A stretch of DNA of 64,000 nt from positions 1 to 64,000 of the forward strand of contig CANNZV010003231.1 of assembly GCA_947561585.1 (NCBI GenBank). The letters run 5' to 3'. Below, in pieces: positions 1-13,135 of the stretch. Under the pieces are notes generated by a model. That model did no database searches. It was not told where the DNA came from and was given only the letters and a program-made list of their open reading frames with translations. The translations under genes were made by a program, and so were the position numbers. The DNA is from Caprella mutica. Lineage: Eukaryota; Arthropoda; Malacostraca; Amphipoda; Caprellidae. The number at the start of each line of letters is the position of its first letter. The first letter of the stretch is position 1.

Positions 1-3000
1 CCAATGGTTCGATACATGTTGATCTAGAGCTAGATACATCCAATAGTTCGATACATGTTGATCTAGAGCTAGATACATCCAATGGTTCGATACATGTTGA
101 TCTAGAGCTAGATACATCCAATGGTTCGATACATGTTGATCTAGAGCTAGATACATCCAATGGTTCGATACATGTTGATCTAGAGCTAAATACATCCAAT
201 GGTTCGATACATGTTGATCTAGAGCTAGATACATCCAATGGTTCGATACATGTTGATCTAGAGCTAGATACATCCAATGGTTCGATACATGTTGATCTAG
301 AGCTAAATACAACCAATGGTTCGATACATGTTGATCTAGAGCTAGATACATCCAATGGTTCGATACATGTTGATCTAGAGCTAGATACATCCAATGGTTC
401 GATACATGTTGATCTAGAGCTAGATACATCCAATGGTTCGATACATGTTGATCTAGAGCTAGATACATCCAATGGTTCGATACATGTTGATCTAGAGCTA
501 GATACATCCAATGGTTCGATACATGTTGATCTAGAGCTAGATACAACCAATGGTTCGATACATGTTGATCTAGAGCTAGATACAACCAATGGTTCGATAC
601 ATGTTGATCTAGAGCTAGATACATCCAATGGTTCGATACATGTTGATCTAGATCTAGATACATCCAATGGTTCGATACATGTTGATCTAGAGCTAAATAC
701 AACCAATGGTTCGATACATGTTGATCTAGAGCTAGATACATCCAATGGTTCGATACATGTTGATCTAGAGCTAGATACATCCAATGGTTCGATACATGTT
801 GATCTAGATCTAGATACATCCAATGGTTCGATACATGTTGATCTAGAGCTAAATACAACCAATGGTTCGATACATGTTGATCTAGAGCTAGATACATCCA
901 ATGGTTCGATGCATGTTGATCTAGAGCTAGATACATCCAATGGTTCGATACATGTTGATCTAGAGCTAGATACATCCAATGGTTCGATACATGTTGATCT
1001 AGAGCTAGATACATCCAATTGTTCGATACATGTTGATCTAGAGCTAGATACATCCAATGGTTCGATACATGTTGATCTAGAGCTAGATACATCCAATGGT
1101 TCGATACATGTTGATCTAGAGCAAGATACATCCAATGGTTCGATACATGTTGATCTAGAGCTAGATACATCCAATGGTTCGATAGATGTTGATCTAGAGC
1201 TAGATACATCCAATGGTTCGATACATGTTGATCTAGAGCTAGATACATCCAATGGTTCGATACATGTTGATCTAGAGCTAGATACATCCAATGGTTCGAT
1301 ACATGTTGATCTAGAGCTAGATACATCCAATGGTTCGATACATGTTGATCTAGAGCTAGATACATCCAATGGTTCGATACATGTTGATCTAGAGCTAGAT
1401 ACATCCAATGGTTCGATACATGTTGATCTAGAGCTAGATACAACCAATGGTTCGATACATGTTGATCTAGAGCTAGATACATCCAATGGTTCGATACATG
1501 TTGATCTAGAGCTAGATACATCCAATGGTTCGATACATGTTGATCTAGAGCTAGACACATCCAATGGTTCGATACATGTTGATCTAGAGCTAGATACATC
1601 CAATGGTTCGATACATGTTGATCTAGAGCTAGATACATCCAATGGTTCGATACATGTTGATCTAGAGCTAGATACATCCAATGGTTCGATACATGTTGAT
1701 CTAGAGCTAGACACATCCAATGGTTCGATACATGTTGATCTAGAGCTAGATACATCCAATGGTTCGATACATGTTGATCTAGAGCTAGATACATCCAATG
1801 GTTCGATACATGTTGATCTAGAGCTAGATACATCCAATGGTTCGATACATGTTGATCTAGAGCTAGATACATCCAATGGTTCGATACATGTTGATCTAGA
1901 GCTAGATACATCCAATGGTTCGATACATGTTGATCTAGAGCTAGATACAACCAATGGTTCGATACATGTTGATCTAGAGCTAGATACATCCAATGGTTCG
2001 ATTCATGTTGATCTAGAGCTAGATACATCCAATGGTTCGATACATGTTGATCTAGAGCTAAATACATCCAATGGTTCGATACATGTTGATCTAGAGCTAG
2101 ATACATCCAATGGTTCGATACATGTTGATCTAGAGCTAGATACATCCAATGGTTCGATACATGTTGATCTAGAGCTAGATACATCCAATGGTTCGATACA
2201 TGTTGATCTAGAGCTAGATACATCCAATGGTTCGATACATGTTGATCTAGAGCTAGATACATCCAATGGTTCGATACATGTTGATCTAGAGCTAGATACA
2301 TCCAATGGTTCGATACATGTTGATCTAGAGCTAGATACATCCAATGGTTCGATACATGTTGATCTAGAGCAAGATACATCCAATGGTTCGATACATGTTG
2401 ATCTAGAGCTAGATACATCCAATGGTTCGATACATGTTGATCTAGAGCTAGATACATCCAATGGTTCGATACATGTTGATCTAGAGCTAGATACATCCAA
2501 TGGTTCGATACATGTTGATCTAGAGCTAGATACATCCAATGGTTCGATACATGTTGATCTAGAGCTAGATACATCCAATGGTTCGATACATGTTGATCTA
2601 GAGCTAGATACATCAAATGGTTCGATACATGTTGATCTAGAGCTAGATACATCCAATGGTTCGATACATGTTGATCTAGAGCTAGATACATCCAATGGTT
2701 CGATACATGTTGATCTAGAGCTAGATACATCTAATGGTTCGATACATGTTGATCTAGAGCTAGATACATCCAATGGTTCGATACATGTTGATCTAGAGCT
2801 AGATACATCCAATGGTTCGATACATGTTGATCTAGAGCTAGATACATCCAATGGTTCGATACATGTTGATCTAGAGCTAGATACATCCAATGGTTTGATA
2901 CATGTTGATCTAGAGCTAGATACATCCAATGGTTCGATACATGTTGATCTAGAGCTAGATACATCCAATGGTTCGATACATGTTGATCTAGAGCTAAATA

Positions 3001-3999
3001 CATCCAATGGTTCGATACATGTTGATCTAGAGCTAGATACATCCAATGGTTCGATACATGTTGATCTAGAGCTAGATACATGCAATGGTTCGATACATGT
3101 TGATCTAGAGCTAAATACAACCAATGGTTCGATACATGTTGATCTAGAGCTAGATACATCCAATGGTTCGATACATGTTGATCTAGAGCTAGATACATCC
3201 AATGGTTCGATACATGTTGATCTAGAGCTAGATACATCCAATGGTTCGATACATGTTGATCTAGAGCTAGATACATCCAATGGTTCGATACATGTTGATC
3301 TAGAGGTAGATACATCCAATGGTTCGATACATGTTGATCTAGAGCTAGATACATCCAATGGTTCGATACATGTTGATCTAGAGGTAGATACATCCAATGG
3401 TTCGATACATGTTGATCTAGAGCTAGATACATCCAATGGTTCGATACATGTTGATCTAGAGCTAGATACATCCAATGGTTCGATACATGTTGATCTAGAG
3501 CTAGATACATCCAATGGTTCGATACATGTTGATCTAGAGCTAGATACATCCAATGGTTCGATACATGTTGATCTAGAGCTAGATACATCCAATGGTTCGA
3601 TACATGTTGATCTAGAGCTAGATACATCCAATGGTTCGATACATGTTGATCTAGAGCTAGATACATCCAATGGTTCGATACATGTTGATCTAGAGCTAGA
3701 TACATCCAATGGTTCGATACATGTTGATCTAGAGCTAGATACATCCAATGGTTCGATACATGTTGATCTAGAGCTAGATACATCTAATGGTTCGATACAT
3801 GTTGATCTAGAGCTAGATACATCCAATGGTTCGATACATGTTGATCTAGAGCTAGATACATCCAATGGTTCGATACATGTTGATCTAGAGCTAGATACAT
3901 CCAATGGTTCGATACATGTTGATCTAGAGCTAGATACATCCAATGGTTCGATACATGTTGATCTAGAGCTAGATACATCCAATGGTTCGATACATGTTG

Positions 4000-6900
4000 A
4001 TCTAGAGCTAAATACATCCAATGGTTCGATACATGTTGATCTAGAGCTAGATACATCCAATGGTTCGATACATGTTGATCTAGAGCTAGATACATCCAAT
4101 GGTTCGATACATGTTGATCTAGAGCTAAATACAACCAATGGTTCGATACATGTTGATCTAGAGCTAGATACATTCAATGGTTCGATACATGTTGATCTAG
4201 AGCTAGATACATCCAATGGTTCGATACATGTTGATCTAGAGCTAGATACATCCAATGGTTCGATACATGTTGATCTAGAGCTAGATACATCCAATGGTTC
4301 GATACATGTTGATCTAGAGCTAGATACATCCAATGGTTCGATACATGTTGATCTAGAGCTAGATACAACCAATGGTTCGATACATGTTGATCTAGAGCTA
4401 GATACAACCAATGGTTCGATACATGTTGATCTAGAGCTATATACATCCAATGGTTCGATACATGTTGATCTAGATCTAGATACATCCAATGGTTCGATAC
4501 ATGTTGATCTAGAGCTAAATACAACCAATGGTTCGATACATGTTGATCTAGAGCTAGATACATCCAATGGTTCGATACATGTTGATCTAGAGCTAGATAC
4601 ATCCAATGGTTCGATACATGTTGATCTAGATCTAGATACATCCAATGGTTCGATACATGTTGATCTAGAGCTAAATACAACCAATGGTTCGATACATGTT
4701 GATCTAGAGCTAGATACATCCAATGGTTCGATACATGTTGATCTAGAGCTAGATACATCCAATGGTTCGATACATGTTGATCTAGAGCTAGATACATCCA
4801 ATGGTTCGATACATGTTGATCTAGAGCTAGATACATCCAATGGTTCGATACATGTTGATCTAGAGCTAGATACATCCAATGGTTCGATACATGTTGATCT
4901 AGAGCAAGATACATCCAATGGTTCGATACATGTTGATCTAGAGCTAGATACATCCAATGGTTCGATAGATGTTGATCTAGAGCTAGATACATCCAATGGT
5001 TCGATACATGTTGATCTAGAGCTAGATACATCCAATGGTTCGATACATGTTGATCTAGAGCTAGATACATCCAATGGTTCGATACATGTTGATCTAGAGC
5101 TAGATACATCCAATGGTTCGATACATGTTGATCTAGAGCTAGATACATCCAATGGTTCGATACATGTTGATCTAGAGCTAGATACATCCAATGGTTCGAT
5201 ACATGTTGATCTAGAGCTAGATACAACCAATGGTTCGATACATGTTGATCTAGAGCTAGATACATCCAATGGTTCGATACATGTTGATCTAGAGCTAGAT
5301 ACATCCAATGGTTCGATACATGTTGATCTAGAGCTAGATACATCCAATGGTTCGATACATGTTGATCTAGAGCTAGATACATCCAATGGTTCGATACATG
5401 TTGATCTAGAGCTAGATACATCCAATGGTTCGATACATGTTGATCTAGAGCTAGATACATCCAATGGTTCGATACATGTTGATCTAGAGCTAGATACATC
5501 CAATGGTTCGATACATGTTGATCTAGAGCTAGATACATCCAATGGTTCGATACATGTTGATCTAGAGCTAGATACATCCAATGGTTCGATACATGTTGAT
5601 CTAGATCTAGATACATCCAATGGTTCGATACATGTTGATCTAGAGCTAGATACATCCAATGGTTCGATACATGTTGATCTAGAGCTAGATACATCCAATG
5701 GTTCGATACATGTTGATCTATAGCTAGATACATCCAATGGTTCGATACATGTTGATCTAGAGCTAGATACATCCAATGGTTCGATACATGTTGATCTAGA
5801 GCTAGATACATCCAATGGTTCGATACATGTTGATCTAGAGCTAGATACATCCAATGGTTCGATACATGTTGATCTAGAGCTAGATACATCCAATGGTTCG
5901 ATACATGTTGATCTATAGCTAGATACATCCAATGGTTCGATACATGTTGATCTAGAGCTAGATACCTACATCCAATGGTTCGATACATGTTGATCTAGAG
6001 CTAGATACATCCAATGGTTCGATACCTGTTGATCTAGAGCTAGATACATCCAATGGTTCGATACATGTTGATCTAGAGCTAGATACATCCAATGGTTCGA
6101 TACATGTTGATCTAGAGCTAGATACATCCAATGGTTCGATACATGTTGATCTAGATCTAGATACATCCAATGGTTCGATACATGTTGATCTAGAGCTAGA
6201 TACATCCAATGGTTCGATACATGTTGATCTAGAGCTAGATACATCCAATGGTTCGATACATGTTGATCTAGAGCTAGATACATCCAATGGTTCGATACAT
6301 GTTGATCTAGAGCTAGATACATCCAATGGTTCGATACATGTTGATCTAGAGCTAGATACATCCAATGGTTCGATACATGTTGATCTAGAGCTAGATACAT
6401 CCAATGGTTCGATACATGTTGATCTAGAGCTAGATACATCCAATGGTTCGATACATGTTGATCTAGAGCTAGATACATCCAATGGTTCGATACATGTTGA
6501 TCTAGAGCTAGATACATCCAATGGTTCGATACATGTTGATCTAGAGCTAGATACATCCAATGGTTCGATACATGTTGATCTAGAGCTAGATACATCCAAT
6601 GGTTCGATACATGTTGATCTAGAGCTAAATACATCCAATGGTTCGATACATGTTGATCTAGAGCTAGATACATCCAATGGTTCGATACATGTTGATCTAG
6701 AGCTAGATACATCCAATGGTTCGATACATGTTGATCTAGAGCTAAATACAACCAATGGTTCGATACATGTTGATCTAGAGCTAGATACATTCAATGGTTC
6801 GATACATGTTGATCTAGAGCTAGATACATCCAATGGTTCGATACATGTTGATCTAGAGCTAGATACATCCAATGGTTCGATACATGTTGATCTAGAGCTA

Positions 6901-9124
6901 GATACATCCAATGGTTCGATACATGTTGATCTAGAGCTAGATACATCCAATGGTTCGATACATGTTGATCTAGAGCTAGATACAACCAATGGTTCGATAC
7001 ATGTTGATCTAGAGCTAGATACAACCAATGGTTCGATACATGTTGATCTAGAGCTAGATACATCCAATGGTTCGATACATGTTGATCTAGATCTAGATAC
7101 ATCCAATGGTTCGATACATGTTGATCTAGAGCTAAATACAACCAATGGTTCGATACATGTTGATCTAGAGCTAGATACATCCAATGGTTCGATACATGTT
7201 GATCTAGAGCTAGATACATCCAATGGTTCGATACATGTTGATCTAGATCTAGATACATCCAATGGTTCGATACATGTTGATCTAGAGCTAAATACAACCA
7301 ATGGTTCGATACATGTTGATCTAGAGCTAGATACATCCAATGGTTCGATACATGTTGATCTAGAGCTAGATACATCCAATGGTTCGATACATGTTGATCT
7401 AGAGCTAGATACATCCAATGGTTCGATACATGTTGATCTAGAGCTAGATACATCCAATGGTTCGATACATGTTGATCTAGAGCTAGATACATCCAATGGT
7501 TCGATACATGTTGATCTAGAGCAAGATACATCCAATGGTTCGATACATGTTGATCTAGAGCTAGATACATCCAATGGTTCGATAGATGTTGATCTAGAGC
7601 TAGATACATCCAATGGTTCGATACATGTTGATCTAGAGCTAGATACATCCAATGGTTCGATACATGTTGATCTAGAGCTAGATACATCCAATGGTTCGAT
7701 ACATGTTGATCTAGAGCTAGATACATCCAATGGTTCGATACATGTTGATCTAGAGCTAGATACATCCAATGGTTCGATACATGTTGATCTAGAGCTAGAT
7801 ACATCCAATGGTTCGATACATGTTGATCTAGAGCTAGATACAACCAATGGTTCGATACATGTTGATCTAGAGCTAGATACATCCAATGGTTCGATACATG
7901 TTGATCTAGAGCTAGATACATCCAATGGTTCGATACATGTTGATCTAGAGCTAGATACATCCAATGGTTCGATACATGTTGATCTAGAGCTAGATACATC
8001 CAATGGTTCGATACATGTTGATCTAGAGCTAGATACATCCAATGGTTCGATACATGTTGATCTAGAGCTAGATACATCCAATGGTTCGATACATGTTGAT
8101 CTAGAGCTAGATACATCCAATGGTTCGATACATGTTGATCTAGAGCTAGATACATCCAATGGTTCGATACATGTTGATCTAGAGCTAGATACATCCAATG
8201 GTTCGATACATGTTGATCTAGATCTAGATACATCCAATGGTTCGATACATGTTGATCTAGAGCTAGATACATCCAATGGTTCGATACATGTTGATCTAGA
8301 GCTAGATACATCCAATGGTTCGATACATGTTGATCTATAGCTAGATACATCCAATGGTTCGATACATGTTGATCTAGAGCTAGATACATCCAATGGTTCG
8401 ATACATGTTGATCTAGAGCTAGATACATCCAATGGTTCGATACATGTTGATCTAGAGCTAGATACATCCAATGGTTCGATACATGTTGATCTAGAGCTAG
8501 ATACATCCAATGGTTCGATACATGTTGATCTATAGCTAGATACATCCAATGGTTCGATACATGTTGATCTAGAGCTAGATACCTACATCCAATGGTTCGA
8601 TACATGTTGATCTAGAGCTAGATACATCCAATGGTTCGATACCTGTTGATCTAGAGCTAGATACATCCAATGGTTCGATACATGTTGATCTAGAGCTAGA
8701 TACATCCAATGGTTCGATACATGTTGATCTAGAGCTAGATACATCCAATGGTTCGATACATGTTGATCTAGATCTAGATACATCCAATGGTTCGATACAT
8801 GTTGATCTAGAGCTAGATACATCCAATGGTTCGATACATGTTGATCTAGAGCTAGATACATCCAATGGTTCGATACATGTTGATCTAGAGCTAGATACAT
8901 CCAATGGTTCGATACATGTTGATCTAGAGCTAGATACATCCAATGGTTCGATACATGTTGATCTAGAGCTAGATACATCCAATGGTTCGATACATGTTGA
9001 TCTAGAGCTAGATACATCCAATGGTTCGATACATGTTGATCTAGAGCTAGATACATCCAATGGTTCGATACATGTTGATCTAGAGCTAGATACATCCAAT
9101 GGTTCGATACATGTTGATCTAGAG
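4000..9124. repeat. 2,617-bp higher-order duplication inside the 39-bp satellite
   Basis: Diagnostic variants recur at exactly +2617: GAGCAAG at 4904 and 7521, GATAGATG at 4964 and 7581, CTATAGC at about 5719 and 8336, GATACCTG at 6022 and 8639, a double GATCTA at 6148 and 8765. The unit is 67 monomers (2613) plus a 4-bp insertion (GATACCTACATCC in place of GATACATCC) seen near 5965 and 8582, and again near 9133 and 9487. The insertion shifts the 13-codon phase. An older copy lies at about 180-1540, offset 3822 and then 3783 bp (98 and 97 monomers), so one monomer was gained or lost between copies. The near-identity of the two later copies indicates recent amplification or, less likely, an assembly artefact. 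Confidence 0.88.
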
Positions 9125-9960
9125 CTAGATACCTACATCCAATGGTTCGATACATGTTGATCTAGAGATAGATACATCCAATGGTTCGATACATGTTGAT
9201 CTAGAGCTAGATACATCCAATGGTTCGATACATGTTGATCTAGAGCTAGATACATCCAATGGTTCGATACATGTTGATCTAGAGATAGATACATCCAATG
9301 GTTCGATACATGTTGATCTAGATCTAGATACATCCAATGGTTCGATACATGTTGATCTAGAGCTAGATACATCCAATGGTTCGATACATGTTGATCTAGA
9401 GCTAGATACATCCAATGGTTCGATAAATGTTGATCTATAGCTAGATACATCCAATGGTTCGATACATGTTGATCTAGAGCTAGATACCTACATCCAATGG
9501 TTCGATACATGTTGAACTAGAGCTAGATACATCCAATGGTTCGATACATGTTGATCTAGAGCTAGATACATCCAATGGTTCGATACATGTTGATCTAGAG
9601 CTAGATACATCCAATGGTTCGATACATGTTGATCTAGAGCTAGATACATCCAATGGTTCGATACATGTTGATCTAGATCTAGATACATCCAATGGTTCGA
9701 TACATGTTGATCTAGAGCTAGATAGATCCAATGGTTCGATACATGTTGATCTAGAGCTAGATACATCCAATGGTTCGATACATGTTGATCTAGAGCTAGA
9801 TACATCCAATGGTTCGATACATGTTGATCTAGAGCTAGATACATCCAATGGTTCGATACATGTTGATATAGAGCTAGATACATCCAATGGTTCGATACAT
9901 GTTGATCTAGAGCTAGATACATCCAATGGTTCGATACATGTTGATCTAGAGCTAGATACA

Positions 9961-10400
9961 TCCAATGGTTCGATACATGTTGATCTAGATTTAGATACAT
10001 CCAATGGTTCGATACATGTTGATCTAGAGCTAGATACATCCAATGGTTCGATACATGTTGATCTAGAGCTAGATACATCCAATGGTTCGATACATGTTGA
10101 TCTAGATTTAGATACATCCAATGGTTCGATACATGTTGATCTAGAGCTAGATACATCCAATGGTTCGATACATGTTGAGCTAGAGCTAGATACATCCAAT
10201 GGTTCGATACATGTTGATCTAGATTTAGATACATCCAATGGTTCGATACATGTTGATCTAGAGCTAGATACATCCAATGGTTCGATACATGTTGATCTAG
10301 ATTTAGATACATCCAATGGTTCGATACATGTTGATCTAGATTTAGATACATCCAATGGTTCGATACATGTTGATCTAGATTTAGATACATCCAATGGTTC
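9961..10400. repeat. GATTTAGATAC monomer subfamily of the 39-bp satellite
   Basis: In this stretch several monomers carry GATCTAGATTTAG instead of GATCTAGAGCTAG (near 9989, 10105, 10222, 10300, 10340 and 10379), interspersed with standard monomers. I do not see the variant elsewhere in the array, so it is a locally amplified subfamily at the right-hand side of the satellite. Confidence 0.7.
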
Positions 10401-11030
10401 GATACATGTTGATCTAGAGCTAGATACATCCAATGGTTCGATACATGTTGATCTAGAGCTAGATACATCCAATGGTTCGATACATGTTGATCTAGAGCTA
10501 GATACATCCAATGGTTCGATACATGTTGATCTAGAGCTAGATACATCCAATGGTTCGATACATGTTGATCTAGAGCTAGATACATCCAATGGTTCGATAC
10601 ATGTTGATCTAGAGCTAGATACATCCAATGGTTCGATACATGTTGATCTAGAGCTAGATACATCCAATGGTTCGATACATGTTGATCTAGAGCTAGATAC
10701 ATCCAATGGTTCGATACATGTTGATCTAGAGCTAGATACATCCAATGGTTCTATACATGTTGATCTAGAGCTAGATACATCCAATGGTTCGATACATGTT
10801 GATCTAGAGCTAGATACATCCAATGGTTCGATACATGTTGATCTAGAGCTAGATACATCCAATGGTTCGATACATGTTGATCTAGAGCTAGATACATCCA
10901 ATGGTTCGATACATGTTGATCTAGAGCTAGATACATCCAATGGTTCGATACATGTTGATCTAGAGCTAGATACATCCAATGGTTCGATACATGTTGATCT
11001 AGAGCAAGATACATCCAATGGTTCGATACA

Positions 11031-12285
11031 TTTGTTATTGAATATTCGTCTTATCACTTCTCGAGTGTATCAATATCGATAATATATTAGTTATTTCCTT
11101 ATAATATTAGACTACAAGTAAGTAAGTCTTAATTTATATGTTGTTATATGGAGTGTTTAATAGCTATGCTATTTTTAGGAAAAAGTCGATGCATATTTTG
11201 ACTACGTAAAAAAAGTATTAGTAAAGGCATCTATTGATTAATACAATGTTGTTACACTCTTTCACTATAGAATAGGTAAATACTGTGTTTAATTAATATA
11301 TATGATTAATAATACGAGTGTTGTTGTATCACCAAAGAAGTTTTCTTTCTTTACAATTTACTACAAAAAGTTTACAATAAGGCCACCATGATGAATTTAA
11401 TAATAGGATAAAATTATTGGACTATGAAGTCACACTATATTGCTGTACTTTATAATGCAATATTACCTAAAATAAAATGAAAGTCATTAGTTAATGTTTT
11501 AAATTATTTAAGAAATATGCACTATCCCACTTGGTTTTAGAGGTAAAGAATTATTGTTCAAATGAATAAATACTAAAATTAATAGTTTCTGTACCCCAAA
11601 AAAGAAAATTTTAAAAAATAAATAAAATATCTTTATGCTCCTTTAATATATTTTAGAAATAATTTTCCATTTATTGAACAAAAAAAAATCTACACAATTT
11701 TAACATTTTGTTAATTTAAAAATAAAGTACTTCGAAATAGTAGTTACAAATGTTAAAATTAAATTGAAACATTTCTGGAAATATATAAATCCCTAATTAT
11801 TGTTATATTTACAAAATTAAATATTTTTCACAAAGTGTTTTTCAATTTTAAATCATACATAGCTAGTCAAGTTATACGAAAACAAATTAATTAATCATGC
11901 ATTGGGGAAATTATCTTTAACAGGCATTAAAAATCGTTTGATTAAATAAATTGTATTATGAAATTTTGCAATAAAAACTGATACAAAAATCTTCTAAATG
12001 AAAAATAACAGAATAGGTATATTTCTTACATTCAAAATAATTCAATTAGTTCTATGAACCTTTTCTCAATAGCTGGAGTTAAGAGTTTGTCTACACTCTT
12101 AGCTTGAATAAATACACAATTTGTCAATGAATTAAATCAATTAAAAACAAAGAATTGTCATATACGTATAGGTTTTAATTTACTCATTTTTGAGAGTGAG
12201 TTCATCTTTTCAATACAAATTCCTAATTGCTTGAGGAAGTCTACTCGCTATAAAATATCTTCGTTCAAATGGAATTAAAAGATCC
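11031..12285. other. AT-rich non-coding stretch
   Basis: Very AT-rich sequence with poly-A and poly-T runs directly beside the satellite edge. No open frame with coding character, RNA gene or clear repeat end was recognised. Confidence 0.5.
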
Positions 12286-12415
12286 GAAATTACAAGATCC
12301 ACAAAAAAAATACTTAAAAGACCCACAAAAAAATACTTAAAAGATCCGCAATTAAAAGATCCACAAGAAAAAATAAAAGAGTCACAAAAAAAATAATTAA
12401 AAGATCCGCAATTTA
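12286..12415. repeat. AAAAGATCC short tandem repeat
   Basis: Four to five irregular copies of a unit around AAAAGATCCGCAATT and AAAAGATCCACAAAAAA. Simple A-rich minisatellite. Confidence 0.6.
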
Positions 12416-12782
12416 CCTAATAGCTATCAGTTGCCCTGATGATTCTGAACCAACTCTTAGGAATATTACCCCTACTTTGAGGCTCACAGATTTCCATTAT
12501 GAAGATCGTTGCAATTTCTAACACTTATATGATTTCTTGGATTGCTTTGTAATTAAAGTGATGTTAGTAAAAGCTTGGGATTATTAATTCATGATTCGAA
12601 ATTTGGAAAAAATATTGAAGCAATTAAATTTACACGACTGTAGCGTGATAGCTTTCGTATACTAGATCAGATTTTCATGACGAACCGTAGCGTCATGGCC
12701 TATTCAATATTCATTCCTTGAAAATTAAGTAAGCTATTTCAATACCAGTATTGCGGCTCTTCATAATTATATATTGGGAGTT

Positions 12783-13095
12783 CTAACAGTTTTAGCAATA
12801 CATATGGCAGTTCTGATAGCTTAAACTTAAAACTGTATCAGTTCTAATTATTTTACCTAAGTCATAACTGTAACAGTTCTAACTGCTGTAAGTAATAACT
12901 GTAACAGTTCTAACTGTTTTAAACCATAACTGTAACAGTTCTCACTGTTTTAAGCCATAACTGTAACAGTTTTTACTGTTTTAAGCCATAGCTGTATCAG
13001 TTCTGACTGTTTCGGAACATAACTGTAGCAGCTCTTACTATTTTAAGTCATAACTGAAGCAGTTTTAAGTCATAACTTGAGAGTCATAGCTGTAA
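12783..13095. repeat. About 31-bp minisatellite with an AACTGTAACAGTT core
   Basis: Repeats of a unit containing CATAACTGTAACAGTTCT and ACTGTTTTAAGC, spaced about 31 bp, degrading at both ends. The core AACTGT-A-ACAGTT is an inverted repeat. Confidence 0.75.
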
Positions 13096-13135
13096 CAATT
13101 TAAAAAATTTCTAGCCACACTTGTATAGCAGCGTG

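Larger units (their letters stand above)
1..11030. repeat. 39-bp tandem satellite array (about 283 monomers)
   Basis: The same 39-bp unit repeats head to tail from the first base until it breaks at about 11030. Each monomer contains CCAATGGTTCGATACATG followed by TTGATCTAGAGCTAGATACAT. Because 39 is 13 codons, three reading frames (one plus, two minus) stay open for kilobases, giving apparent 13-residue repeat proteins of up to 1604 residues. I read these as by-products. There is no unique N- or C-terminal sequence, the longest plus ORF starts at a chance GATGCATG variant at 909, and most monomer differences change the residue (for example D/N, L/Q, S/T, E/D). Each unit holds GATACAT twice and the dyad ATCTAG-AG-CTAGAT. 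The array runs off the left edge. Probably pericentromeric, telomere-adjacent or otherwise heterochromatic satellite. Confidence 0.97.

Noticed and set aside
1..11030. CENP-B box in the 39-bp monomer
   Set aside because: TTCGATACATG fits the first half (TTCGNNNNA) but the required CGGG is absent (TTGA); I would not call it a CENP-B site.
909..11057. Long repeat-protein ORFs on both strands
   Set aside because: They are translations of a 39-bp satellite in codon phase, lack unique termini, and vary mostly at non-synonymous positions.
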